Of a stretch of DNA of 64,000 nt, positions 9,901 through 17,528 are shown piece after piece (the first letter of the stretch is position 1; every line of letters starts with the position of its first letter). Both the position numbers and the translations under genes were made by a program. Source of the stretch: Prevotellaceae bacterium (GTDB taxonomy: Bacteria; Bacteroidota; Bacteroidia; Bacteroidales; Bacteroidaceae). The stretch is from the NCBI GenBank assembly GCA_030531085.1, contig JAUNOM010000009.1, forward strand, positions 1 through 64,000, read 5' to 3'. The notes below the pieces were generated by a model, which was not told the DNA's origin, ran no database searches, and worked only from the letters and a program-made list of their open reading frames with translations.

Positions 9901-10313
9901 ATTTTGATGCAGATAATCCGACTCATGAGTTCTGTGGAAAGAACGTCTTCTTCCCTATAGGTCGTTCTGGCTTTGGGCATCGTAAGCAAGGAAATGGTAC
10001 TAAGGAAGATTCTAATTATCAAGGATTAGGCATATTACGTTACTGTAGTAATGGTCATGGCGAAAGAGGAACTACATTCAATATGACTGCTCCTCTGTTT
10101 GCTGCCTTGTATTATCGTCCTGGTGCAATATATTACTCGAAGCAGACAACAAACCAATTCCTTATATGGACTGGTGAGGTCGGCAGTGAGGCCAATGATG
10201 GTATTGCCACGGGAATGGACATGAACTATTTCACTTTTGATGTGAATATGATCGGTTCTGTAAATCTTTCTTATGGTGAGGATGCCTGCATGGTGCGCTT
10301 TGTCGCTCCATAG
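6966..10313 (+). CDS. Large DUF4906-type fimbrial accessory (candidate tip) protein
   Basis: An 1115-residue lipoprotein precursor with lipobox SLLWSC (Cys29). ATG at 6978 (MSTRII) is an alternative start. GTTRAYAGNVMGELSDMALLAYDEDGN combines an Arg-Ala site with the first fimbrillin strand, so it may mature by Arg-specific cleavage like the shaft. The central region (about residues 240-480) is fimbrillin-like with RAASKVTVDFDGTG. The long C-terminal half, with many Asn and aromatic residues, resembles DUF4906 proteins found last among Bacteroidales fimbrial structural genes. Its size and position suggest the tip or adhesive subunit; that is inference. The following gene begins immediately after its stop codon. 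Confidence 0.7.
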   Translation: MLAYMSTRIIHSLVSRVMMWLLVSLLWSCHDDFFADENMLYGEAIVNIEASFEPFSAMCVNSGTTRAYAGNVMGELSDMALLAYDEDGNLLRDYPMALDFTQEDVKDEDRVNADATTDTTSERTTKCLMKELKMSYGTYYLIAVANMGEYNKDGSVKRRTIDMLTDMGSSSYDTLDKLRALKRKWDTGNIYNNRVMMGFFVDKSASASAPSSQDDFMPVTVNRSAMSLRTWLRRAASKVTVDFDGTGLRENVKIYIHDVKIYDIPKTCTVGFGKKKLQDNSYLSFNNAVKADADSLHNDGQVIEFGSGDEYSQWPVIAKGSPYIMDTNGGRADFHSNSSPSLFFYENMQGDAPEGKGPVVDLVNGGVANSNTLKDDVPYGTYIEVRAHYVSEASGNISNGEIKYRFLLGKDADKNCDAERNHHYKVTLKFNGNANEYSWHVDYKEEPDTWDVPQPWYVSYLYNHQSTIPFKYTPEEGYEVVYFEAEIINNPWQPDEDDNIPIPPESQGAFAETRNKRVGNGFLSLRKTMASVVTPQMCGETKWPGYDKYPPNATVERSIGINDEYFYGRSAGSKGINRAKRTFYVDGSYNPSTVPDSLKEEIYSFQKKGQSVSVNMPLFTRAKVLIKETGYSGNNPYVGYTRTADISMTPYVRRIGTKDKPTAANSKIINVQQVRRIVNPKGVYRRSDNFAPFHVHLLTLPGEGAEKFKDFKSDGPWMAEVLGDKNFITLDGKQQVHGSTETSIEFNINFNRLNNDNKVRNAIVRVRYNSYTCTHLIFVRQGYDPQAISPTAKDYNHRDGNGPAVRWRTFNRISANLDATDPRDEGSLFKFGNTSQPIDAVNNCYGDKDYDGVLDGVGIYYKHPANWYGVFTNEGEYLITQSDGSINNIVSGQRVNWKTIKKNDGGFTDVSWANMATMRHYEQLYTTRHVQFGYGVLYADGATKTLENVNDAYGYYRRDPDNINGTDSEKGMRGVFAYYFDADNPTHEFCGKNVFFPIGRSGFGHRKQGNGTKEDSNYQGLGILRYCSNGHGERGTTFNMTAPLFAALYYRPGAIYYSKQTTNQFLIWTGEVGSEANDGIATGMDMNYFTFDVNMIGSVNLSYGEDACMVRFVAP

Positions 10314-10346
10314 GTGCCATATACAAAGTCTTATTTCGATACACTG

Positions 10347-11315
10347 ATGGAAGGATATACTTGTATATATAATAAGGTGGCGCTGCTGTTATCAGCATCT
10401 CTACTTGCCGTAACATTAAAAGCCGGACAACCATGCTGTCCGGCTTTTAATGATAATGATGATACTCCTGCTGCAATGGATACCGGTGCGCAGCTGCCGT
10501 TGCCTTCCGTGCCAGACACTCTGCGTGTTCCAGCCCTGCGCGCCGCATACGTTATGGAGCATTTTTGGGACGGACTGGACTTCAAAGACACGGTGCGCAG
10601 CTGTGACGGGCGGTTCATGGAACAGAATATGGTGAACTTCCTCTCGCTGTTTCCTCATGCGGACCAAGCCTCTGTCACCCGTTCTGTCATGTCACTTGTA
10701 CAGCGCGCTGAAGCAGAAAGATCCGCCTTTCAGATGATTTCAGACCTTGCCGCCAAGTATCTGTATGAGAAAGAGTCGCCCATGTACAATGAACAGTACT
10801 ACATCGTGTTCCTCGAGAGTATGCTTCGCTCGTCTGTTCTGGACGGTATAGTCCGCAAACGGACACGGTTCCTTATTGATGCTATCCGGAAGAATATGCC
10901 GGGAACGGTGGCGGCGGACTTTAAAGTAATGCTGCGTAATGGCAAAACTACCTCCCTTTACGAAATGCCGGCGCGCCTGATGATAGTCATGTTCTATGAT
11001 CCTCATTGTGAACATTGCCGCACAGTCATGTCTTCCCTCTCGGCTGATGCCACATTGCACCGTCTTGTGGATGAAGGACAGCTTAATGTGCTTGCTGTAT
11101 ATGTGGACGGTGATGCAGATACATGGCAGATAACAAAGCATACTCTGCCGGAATGGTGGATAGCTGGAATGGATACTGGTGATATCTCACGTGATGACCT
11201 TTACTTCATTATTGAGATGCCGTCGCTATACCTGCTTGATGCGGACAGGACAGTGATTATGAAGGACGCTTTGGCCGGGGACATTATAAAGACAGTGACG
11301 GATAAGGCTTTCTGA
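10347..11315 (+). CDS. DUF5106-like thioredoxin-fold exported protein
   Basis: A 322-residue protein if it starts at the ATG at 10347; a GTG at 10314 immediately after the previous stop would add 11 residues. NKVALLLSASLLAVTLKAG is a likely signal sequence. Residues about 45-190 (AYVMEHFWDGLDFKDT onward) match DUF5106. The C-terminal part is thioredoxin-like, with FYDPHCEHCRTVM carrying a CxxC pair and EMPSLYLLD containing the family's cis-Pro. It is probably a periplasmic or membrane-tethered thiol-disulfide protein. Co-transcription with fimbrial genes suggests, without proof, a role in folding secreted subunits. The coding sequence for the signal peptide contains a perfect hairpin, listed separately. 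Confidence 0.7.
   Translation: MEGYTCIYNKVALLLSASLLAVTLKAGQPCCPAFNDNDDTPAAMDTGAQLPLPSVPDTLRVPALRAAYVMEHFWDGLDFKDTVRSCDGRFMEQNMVNFLSLFPHADQASVTRSVMSLVQRAEAERSAFQMISDLAAKYLYEKESPMYNEQYYIVFLESMLRSSVLDGIVRKRTRFLIDAIRKNMPGTVAADFKVMLRNGKTTSLYEMPARLMIVMFYDPHCEHCRTVMSSLSADATLHRLVDEGQLNVLAVYVDGDADTWQITKHTLPEWWIAGMDTGDISRDDLYFIIEMPSLYLLDADRTVIMKDALAGDIIKTVTDKAF
10414..10452 (+). terminator. Perfect hairpin inside the signal-peptide coding region
   Basis: CATTAAAAGCCGGACA (10414-10429) is exactly complementary to TGTCCGGCTTTTAATG (10437-10452), with a 7-base loop. AAAAGCCGG...CCGGCTTTT has the shape of a bidirectional intrinsic terminator. It lies about 100 bases after the end of the DUF4906 gene but within the reading frame of the DUF5106-like gene, so it may attenuate that gene or end the fimbrial transcript. 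Confidence 0.65.
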
Positions 11316-11335
11316 AAACCTGCATCCGTCACTGT
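11292..11335. terminator. Bidirectional terminator between convergent genes
   Basis: ACAGTGACGGAT (11292-11303) pairs with ATCCGTCACTGT (11324-11335) around a 20-base loop. It overlaps the last codons of the DUF5106-like gene and stops just short of the end of the convergent lyase gene, so it can serve both. Confidence 0.6.
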
Positions 11336-11341
11336 TCTCTG

Positions 11342-13711
11342 TTATGGCTTGAATGTCACTCCGCTGACGTGTGAGCCTATGAACATTGGCACAAAGTCCG
11401 ATGTCTTGTACCATCCGGGCTTGCCCGGCATCTTGTCATGTATAAGTGTGCCGTTGATCTTCAGCCCCTCGAATGTCACATTCCTCACCTGCCGCTGCTC
11501 GTTATATCCGTTGATGACCGACATATACGGGGTGTCACCGTAATAGCGCACGTTGCGGAACGTCACATTCTCCACTCCGCGTCCCGGGGCGGTGCAGTAC
11601 TTGTCGTTGTATGCCACCTTTACCTGTATCAGGCTGCCTTGCATTATGTTCTCAATGCGTATGTTGTCGAACACTACATCCTTGATATAGTTGTTGTCTC
11701 CGCAGTTTATGGCGAGACATCCCTGATAGTCCACCTGCGGCTCGGCCTGCCCGAGAATGTCGATGTTCTCGTATCTCAGTCCCACGATGCTGTCCTTGAC
11801 CTCGGAGTTGCCATGTATTCCTATGAAGATAGGGTGGGCCACGTCTGCCCAAAGTGTGGAGTTGCGCATGAGCACATTCCGAACAGAGCCCTGATGTCCC
11901 TTGCGTGTGGCGTATGCCGTTGTGCAGTCATCGGAGTTTCGGCAGAATACGCGGTCGTACACCACGTTGCTGGACGCGAACACATTGAGGCCATCACCCC
12001 ATGCGGGATGGGATATGCTGTGAACATCATGCAGTGTCACGCCATCGCTGGCTCCTACAGGACAGGTGTTCAGCGTAAGGCCGTCGATTAGCACGTTCCT
12101 GCTGCGTATAACACGGCATCCTTCGTAGCCGGTAACGGGGCGTGCCACGCCGCGTCCTATTATACTTACATTCTCTGCATCCTCTATTGCAAACGTACCT
12201 GTGAAGTATGAGCCTCCGGCAAGATATACGGTAGTGTTGGAATTCACGCGTATGGTGTCGCGGTCGGTGTACATTCCCGGGGCAAAGTACGTGAACTGCC
12301 GGCCTTGTCTGCGTGCCTCGCGCTCTGCCTGCTCGCGGCTGGTGGGCGGAGTGGATGTGAATAGCAGCAGGTTGTCCGTTATGCTGCCGTCAAACTCCAC
12401 ACTTACGTTCTCCGGCTGGAACAGCAGGAACTGCACCGTGCTGTCATTCTGCACGTTTGCGATGGTTCCGCGGTAGTCAGGACGTATGCGTGCGGTCTTG
12501 AACTTCTTGTTCTTGCATACCACACGTACAAAGGCGTCTCCTGTAAAGTCGAAGAAAGCGTATGAAATCTCGCTGATACGGTGGCGGTTCATGCCTGTTG
12601 CGGCGTTAACCTTAGCCATATATGTGTCAATGTGTGTCCATTCCTTGCCTCCACGTGGCATCACATATACCTCATAGTCGCTTTTCAGCGGTGCTCCCTG
12701 CGGTGCTGGATAGGTATATATGCTGTGCAGCTTCGCGCCCTCCTTCACTCCCGGCGCCTGTAGCTGTCTGCTCTGCCCCTTACGTTCCGCCTTGTCCTGC
12801 AGGGCGAGTACCTTTTTGGTGTATGGCATCTTCAGATTGCGTCGGCCCGTGTAGTGCCTGTACGGCAGCTGGTATATGTCCCACAGCCGTCCGCGTCCCA
12901 TCTCTCCGGGTTCTGTCCAGTTGCAGTACAGTCCTGTGCAGTCTGTCCATTGCTTGAATGGCACGTCATGACCGAGATTGTAGCGTGCGCAGTACTCGAA
13001 ACCCTTCATCAGGCGGTTGTCAAGCGCTCCCCACAGGTCGTCACCCTGTTCCCATGCCATCTCACATATCTGTGCCATGGCCTCCAGTCCAAGCTGAACG
13101 TGCCCTTGGTCGCGTCCTGTCTCCTGGCATTGTCCTGTCTCGCTGATGTAATTAGGCAGTGACCCGTTGTCGCGGCCGTTAAGGTAGTAGTCCATTGCCT
13201 CACGGTACAGGATGCTGTCCTGTAGGAATATGGCGCACGCCATTCGCTGGCGGTTCACTATGGCGCCCCAGTTGCCGTTGGCGTATGGGCTGTCAGCGTC
13301 AAACTTGCGTATTGTTGGCATTATGGCACGGCGCACCATGGCCGCCCATTCCGGTGTCTGGTACTTGCGCAGCAGTGTCATGGCCCTTACCAGGTCAAAG
13401 CCCTGGATTGTGCATAGCGGGGCGTCATGCCCGTCAAAGCGCTGCAGTGTGTTGGCGTATGCGTTGATAATCTCGAGGGCTTTGGCTGTGCACGCCTCGC
13501 GTTCCTCGCTGTTTGTGCTGCTGACGCTTGTCTGTGCGCAGGTCAGTGCTGCCTTCATGTCGCGCTCGCTGCCTCCCTTTGTACCTCTGTACTGTCCGTC
13601 GCGCGCCACGACCTCGTATGGTCCGGCCATCTTGTAGTCGCGTTGCGCCGACGCATTGCCGCAGAATAGAATGGCAATAAGAAATAGAATAGTAGATAAT
13701 GTTTTTCTCAT
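11342..13711 (-). CDS. Two-domain polysaccharide-degrading protein: alginate-lyase-like plus GH28-like beta-helix
   Basis: A 789-residue secreted protein starting at the ATG at 13711 (MRKTLSTILFLIAILFCGNASAQ, signal peptide about 1-23). The frame stays open further upstream, but into a terminator and tRNA. Residues about 40-330 resemble the alginate_lyase alpha/alpha-toroid, with GQCQETGRDQGHVQLGLEAM. Residues about 450-789 form a right-handed beta-helix of GH28/GH49 type (FAPGMYTDRDTIRVNSNTTVYLAGG, then CRNSDDCTTAYATRKG). The Asp pair in NSDDC is in the position of GH28 catalytic acids, an inference. Such fusions occur in Bacteroidetes polysaccharide-use loci, but no SusC/SusD pair is present here. 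Substrate is unknown; a uronic-acid-containing polymer is likely. Confidence 0.7.
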   Translation of the reverse strand: MRKTLSTILFLIAILFCGNASAQRDYKMAGPYEVVARDGQYRGTKGGSERDMKAALTCAQTSVSSTNSEEREACTAKALEIINAYANTLQRFDGHDAPLCTIQGFDLVRAMTLLRKYQTPEWAAMVRRAIMPTIRKFDADSPYANGNWGAIVNRQRMACAIFLQDSILYREAMDYYLNGRDNGSLPNYISETGQCQETGRDQGHVQLGLEAMAQICEMAWEQGDDLWGALDNRLMKGFEYCARYNLGHDVPFKQWTDCTGLYCNWTEPGEMGRGRLWDIYQLPYRHYTGRRNLKMPYTKKVLALQDKAERKGQSRQLQAPGVKEGAKLHSIYTYPAPQGAPLKSDYEVYVMPRGGKEWTHIDTYMAKVNAATGMNRHRISEISYAFFDFTGDAFVRVVCKNKKFKTARIRPDYRGTIANVQNDSTVQFLLFQPENVSVEFDGSITDNLLLFTSTPPTSREQAEREARRQGRQFTYFAPGMYTDRDTIRVNSNTTVYLAGGSYFTGTFAIEDAENVSIIGRGVARPVTGYEGCRVIRSRNVLIDGLTLNTCPVGASDGVTLHDVHSISHPAWGDGLNVFASSNVVYDRVFCRNSDDCTTAYATRKGHQGSVRNVLMRNSTLWADVAHPIFIGIHGNSEVKDSIVGLRYENIDILGQAEPQVDYQGCLAINCGDNNYIKDVVFDNIRIENIMQGSLIQVKVAYNDKYCTAPGRGVENVTFRNVRYYGDTPYMSVINGYNEQRQVRNVTFEGLKINGTLIHDKMPGKPGWYKTSDFVPMFIGSHVSGVTFKP

Positions 13712-13915
13712 TCTGTAATGTTTATGTGTTTTTGCTGTTGCAAATATACAGTTTATATCTATATGACAGGGCGACGGCACGTATAAAAATAGACGTTTGC
13801 AACGTCTATCGGGCAGAAATGGACGTTTAGAACATATAAATGACACCTTCCGTACATATACAACGGCATTGTGGGCAGTCCCTCTTGCTGTATGTGCAGT
13901 GAATTTCTGGATATG

Positions 13916-13963
13916 AAAAGGAGCGGCATCCGCCACGTAGTGTGACTTGTGCCGCTCCTTTTT
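13916..13963 (-). terminator. Terminator downstream of tRNA-Gln
   Basis: AAAAGGAGCGGCA (13916-13928) pairs with TGCCGCTCCTTTT (13950-13962). Both strands end in a T-run, so it can stop tRNA-Gln transcription leftward and also insulate the rightward direction. Confidence 0.75.
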
Positions 13964-13973
13964 GCTGTGAAAG

Positions 13974-14044
13974 TTGTCGTACGCGGATTCGAACCACGAC
14001 AAACAGAACCAAAACCTGTTGTGCTACCATTACACCATACGACA
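13974..14044 (-). tRNA. tRNA-Gln (anticodon UUG)
   Basis: On the minus strand the acceptor arm TGTCGTA pairs with TACGACA. The D arm contains AATGGTAGC, the anticodon loop TTTTGGT gives UUG, and the T loop is TTCGAAT within stem CGTGG/CCGCG. CCA is not encoded; the discriminator is A. A TTG-N20-TACCTTTG promoter lies upstream and a terminator directly downstream. Confidence 0.93.
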
Positions 14045-14090
14045 ATCACATTGTATGACTTCCCCATTGTTACAGTGTGGAAAGCGGTTG

Positions 14091-14121
14091 CAAAGGTAAT
14101 GATAATTTCTTATATTACCAA
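14091..14121 (-). promoter_or_regulatory. Promoter of tRNA-Gln
   Basis: Read leftward, TTG (14119-14121) is followed after 20 bases by TACCTTTG (14091-14098). This is the Bacteroidetes primary-sigma consensus, placed 46 bases before the tRNA. Confidence 0.75.
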
Positions 14122-14359
14122 ATATTTGCGCGATTTTTTTGTTGAGGATGTATGGTTTATTTGGTTTTGCGTTACCTAATATCATAAAGCAAATGTAGGC
14201 AGTAGTCTCAACGAGCGCATAGCCCGTGGCAACGTCACGGGGAAACAGAGCATGATATTAGTTGTCATACCATGCCCGGGGTGCCGCTTTGTATTAGCGA
14301 CACATTCCGCATATATCCACTTGTCGTAAAGTTAAAAGAGTCTTTTCGCAAAGTAAGCT

Positions 14360-14404
14360 GGTGCTGATTACAATGTAAAAAAGCCTGATTACAAGGTGGT
14401 TTGC
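14360..14404 (+). repeat. Dispersed repeat, left copy
   Basis: GGTGCTGATTACAATG, an A-rich spacer, then GCCTGATTACAAGGT and TTTGC. The same arrangement recurs in the same orientation at 18273-18318, so the two copies bracket the BspA-like/cohesin locus. GATTACA occurs twice within each copy. Confidence 0.75.
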
Positions 14405-14476
14405 CCCCTTTCACTTTAGGCACACCTTTAAGGCCCACCTTACGGAGGCTGTGACCGCAAAAAGATGCTGAAAAAT

Positions 14477-14507
14477 TTGCAAGAAACATTTATTATTATT
14501 AAATTTG
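14477..14507 (+). promoter_or_regulatory. Promoter for the BspA-like locus or leader RNA
   Basis: TTG (14477-14479), 20 bases, TAAATTTG (14500-14507). It matches the Bacteroidetes consensus and is the best rightward promoter seen before the BspA-like gene, giving a start near 14513. Confidence 0.6.
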
Positions 14508-14860
14508 CAACGGTTTTCAATTCCATAACTGTCTGCGTATGGAACGGAAGTGTCCGGCAAACAGACATCGGCAGGCATTATGGTACCTACGCCGGTCGTG
14601 AGTGATTATGTCTCGCCAAAGGGACAGCGGCACTTTACGGTTGGGTATGTCGGGAACTGCTTTTTATGGGTAAGCGTTTACAATGCGCTTTGTTTTGACG
14701 CTCGGAAATTCTCGCAAAATGGAAGATAAAGTCAGGACAATAGCAACGGTAGATGCCTATGGGATGTTTTTTAGGCATTCCTCTGATGTCATCTATGTGC
14801 TTCGCTGTCATGCGGTGGGAGCATATAGTGTGGTGTATGGGGTGACTATATAGACAGACG

Positions 14861-14956
14861 GCGTAGGTTTCTGTGTTGCTCGTTCTACTTTATCGGGCAA
14901 TGCGAGAAGCCTCTGAGCGTGGGACGAGTAGCGGTATCAGACTCCTGCGCTTTTCT
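14861..14956 (+). ncRNA. Structured RNA candidate in the BspA leader
   Basis: GCGTAGG (14861-14867) closes with CCTGCGC (14944-14950). Inside it, bases 14874-14885 pair with 14922-14933 over 12 positions including G-U pairs (core CTCGTTC with GGACGAG). An inner GGGC/GCCT hairpin fits within that. The closing helix is followed by TTTTCTT, so the element ends like an intrinsic terminator. It lies between the promoter at 14477 and the gene at 15175. It could be a cis-acting attenuator or an independent small RNA; I do not recognise a named family with certainty. Confidence 0.4.
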
Positions 14957-15174
14957 TATATATAGGCATCAACTTTTTTTTCTCAATAACCAGCCAACGT
15001 TAGGGAGTCGCCAGGCTATAAAATACATTGTTATTTATGAGATAAACACCTACGATTCTTTATTTCCGCATTTGCACAGAAGTGCACAATGACACATGAG
15101 CCTTACGCCCTTTGCTCAAAAACCGCTTTTGAAAATGACGGAAAAGGGCTTACCACAACTTAATTCCACTTATT

Positions 15175-17487
15175 ATGAAACAAATTATTAAAACGTTGCT
15201 GTCGTTTGTTGCGTTGCAAACGATGTGCATCCTCGCTGCCAATGCCATGATATATACTGGTACCTGCGGCGAAAACGCCACCTACAAGTATGACTCCGAG
15301 GCACAACAGTTGGAAATATTAGGAACGGGAGCTATGGGAAAATGTTACGGAGACATATATAACCAGCTCCAACGTGACGTTAAGAGCATAGTAATCTCCG
15401 AGGGTATCACTTCTATTCTTGATAATGTTTTCTGGAGCTTTTACAGTTTGGAGACTGTGAAACTGCCGAAATCACTTGTTTCCATTGACTATTACGCATT
15501 CACGAACTGCGCTAAACTGACCAATATAACCATCCCGGAGAACGTGACACATATCGGCTCCGCAGCATTCTCCGGATGCGGTAACTTGCGTAATATCACC
15601 ATTCCGGAAGGTGTCAAGACTTTGGAAAGCAGCCTTTTTGCCGGCTGTTCAAAACTGGAAAGCATCTCCATCCCAAGCACCGTCACGTCAATCGGAAAAG
15701 AAGCCATGTATAATTGCACCGCACTCACAGCCATTGAGCTGCCAGCTTCATTGAAAGATATTGGCGAATCCGCATTCATTGGATGTACAGGTATAACGTA
15801 TTTCAACATCCCTAATTCCGTAACCAACATCGGAAACTATGCCTTTGCAGGCTGCACAAGTCTGAAATCCATCACGCTTCCTACCGACATAACCGGCATA
15901 CGTGAGGGATTGTTCCAAAATTGCACAAGCCTATCGGAGGTTAATATCCCTGATAAAGTGACATGGATAGGTAATAATGTGTTCCAATGCACGCCCATAA
16001 TGAATGTAACTATACCGCAAAAGGTGACAAGTATCGGTCGATGCGCGTTCTCTGAATGCCGCGAATTGAAGGCGATAGTAATACCGGACAACTGTTTCTA
16101 TATAGACGCAGGAGCTTTTGAGAAATGTGTTTCCTTGGAAGAGATGACCATCCCCAATTCTGTAAAGGAAATAGGTGGCGGTGCCTTTTCTGGTTGTACG
16201 AACCTGAAGTCTGTCGTTTTGCCTGACGGACTGAACATTTTGGAGTCTAGTACCTTCAGTGGCTGTGTCAACCTTAAATCCGTTTCCTTACCAAGGGCAA
16301 ACGAAATACAAAGTTATGCCTTTGAAAATTGCACTGAATTAGAGACTATCGACATCCCCAAAATGGTTACAACTATTGGATGTGGTGCGTTCAGGGGCTG
16401 TTACAGCCTGACTTCAATCGACATACCAGATGCTGTCACCCACCTTGATTCAGAAGTTTTTAAGGGTTGCTACGCACTTAAATCTGTAACGTTGGGCAAG
16501 AATATCAATTATATAGGCGGTTCCGCCTTTGCTGACTGCTCTGTACTTACTTCCATAGAGTTGCCCGAGGGGATTAAAGAAATCTTCTATAGTACGTTCT
16601 TGGGCTGCTCACATTTGAAGGAAGTGGTCATAGGCAAGAACGTGACAGATATCGGTAACGGTGCTTTCGAGAATTGCAGCGATCTGGCAAAAATAACCTG
16701 TTACGCCAAGATGCCGCCGGCATTGGGACAGGACGTGTTCCTGCGCGTGGACGTGGAGAACGCTGAACTCTTCGTGCCCAGCACTGCAATGGGAAACTAT
16801 AAGAGCACGGACACATGGAAGGACTTCAACATAAAGTACGCTCCGGTGCGCACTGACGTTGACAATGAGAGCGACCTGCTTTACGTTCAGGAACTTAGCA
16901 CACTGGCGGGCAAGACGGTTACGCTGTCACTGAGAATGAAGCACACGCAGAATGTCTCTGGCTTCCAGGCTAACCTGTACCTGCCCGATGGCTTCACCAT
17001 AGAGAAAGTGGCGCGTGGCGATGGCATAAAAGGCATGGAAGACGACGATGAATACCTGTACAGGTTCAGCAATTCCGTGAAGGATGACGGCTCGCGCTTC
17101 TTCCTCTGCTACTCTGTCACCAACACCCCGATGCCCGAAGGTGACATAGAGGTGGCAAAAGTGACGGTGAACGTACCTAAGAACGCGGTTCCAGGAGATT
17201 ACGCCATGATACTCAGAAACGGCGAACTGGCATACGGCGAGAACAACTTCATAAACGAGTATGCACATACTATGATGACTATCACGGAGGTTAAGATAGG
17301 CGACGCCAACAGGGACGGCGTCACATCCGTGGGCGACATAACGACCATTGCCAGCTATCTGCTTGGCGACAGCCTTGAGAAGTTTGACGAAAACGCGGCT
17401 GACGTGAACGAGGATGGTGAAATATCAGTGGGCGACATAACCGCCTTGTCAGAGTATTTGCTGTCTTCCTCACTGACAGGCGAGTGA
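15175..17487 (+). CDS. BspA-like leucine-rich-repeat surface protein with cohesin-like and dockerin modules
   Basis: A 770-residue secreted protein (signal peptide about 1-25, ending in NAM). Residues about 30-545 hold about nineteen LRR_5-type units of roughly 23 residues, of the form FxxCxxLxxIxIPxxVxxIG, as in BspA adhesins. Residues about 560-690 form a cohesin-like beta domain (LAGKTVTLSLRMKHTQNVSGFQANLYLP). Residues about 700-765 form a type I dockerin with two calcium loops (GDANRDGVTSVGDITTIASYLLG and ADVNEDGEISVGDITALSEYLL). It probably adheres to host or bacterial ligands. No typical T9SS tail is visible at its end, so surface attachment may run through the dockerin. It is followed after 41 bases by a cohesin-like gene. 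Confidence 0.82.
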   Translation: MKQIIKTLLSFVALQTMCILAANAMIYTGTCGENATYKYDSEAQQLEILGTGAMGKCYGDIYNQLQRDVKSIVISEGITSILDNVFWSFYSLETVKLPKSLVSIDYYAFTNCAKLTNITIPENVTHIGSAAFSGCGNLRNITIPEGVKTLESSLFAGCSKLESISIPSTVTSIGKEAMYNCTALTAIELPASLKDIGESAFIGCTGITYFNIPNSVTNIGNYAFAGCTSLKSITLPTDITGIREGLFQNCTSLSEVNIPDKVTWIGNNVFQCTPIMNVTIPQKVTSIGRCAFSECRELKAIVIPDNCFYIDAGAFEKCVSLEEMTIPNSVKEIGGGAFSGCTNLKSVVLPDGLNILESSTFSGCVNLKSVSLPRANEIQSYAFENCTELETIDIPKMVTTIGCGAFRGCYSLTSIDIPDAVTHLDSEVFKGCYALKSVTLGKNINYIGGSAFADCSVLTSIELPEGIKEIFYSTFLGCSHLKEVVIGKNVTDIGNGAFENCSDLAKITCYAKMPPALGQDVFLRVDVENAELFVPSTAMGNYKSTDTWKDFNIKYAPVRTDVDNESDLLYVQELSTLAGKTVTLSLRMKHTQNVSGFQANLYLPDGFTIEKVARGDGIKGMEDDDEYLYRFSNSVKDDGSRFFLCYSVTNTPMPEGDIEVAKVTVNVPKNAVPGDYAMILRNGELAYGENNFINEYAHTMMTITEVKIGDANRDGVTSVGDITTIASYLLGDSLEKFDENAADVNEDGEISVGDITALSEYLLSSSLTGE

Positions 17488-17528
17488 TATTACCAATTAA
17501 CGAACAATTTTAACGAAAGGAAAAAGAT

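Larger units (their letters stand above)
14122..15174. other. Gene-free stretch, leader of the BspA-like gene
   Basis: About 1.05 kb without a convincing gene. It holds a small hairpin (CCCGTG 14223-14228 with CACGGG 14236-14241), a dispersed repeat copy at 14360-14404, a rightward promoter at 14477-14507 and a structured-RNA candidate at 14861-14956. A 44-codon frame from the ATG near 14718 has no recognisable content. If the promoter is real, the BspA-like mRNA has a 5' leader of roughly 660 bases. Confidence 0.6.

Noticed and set aside
13712..14002. Extension of the lyase gene to an ATG at 14002.
   Set aside because: It would run through a terminator and the tRNA-Gln gene; the signal peptide starts at 13711.
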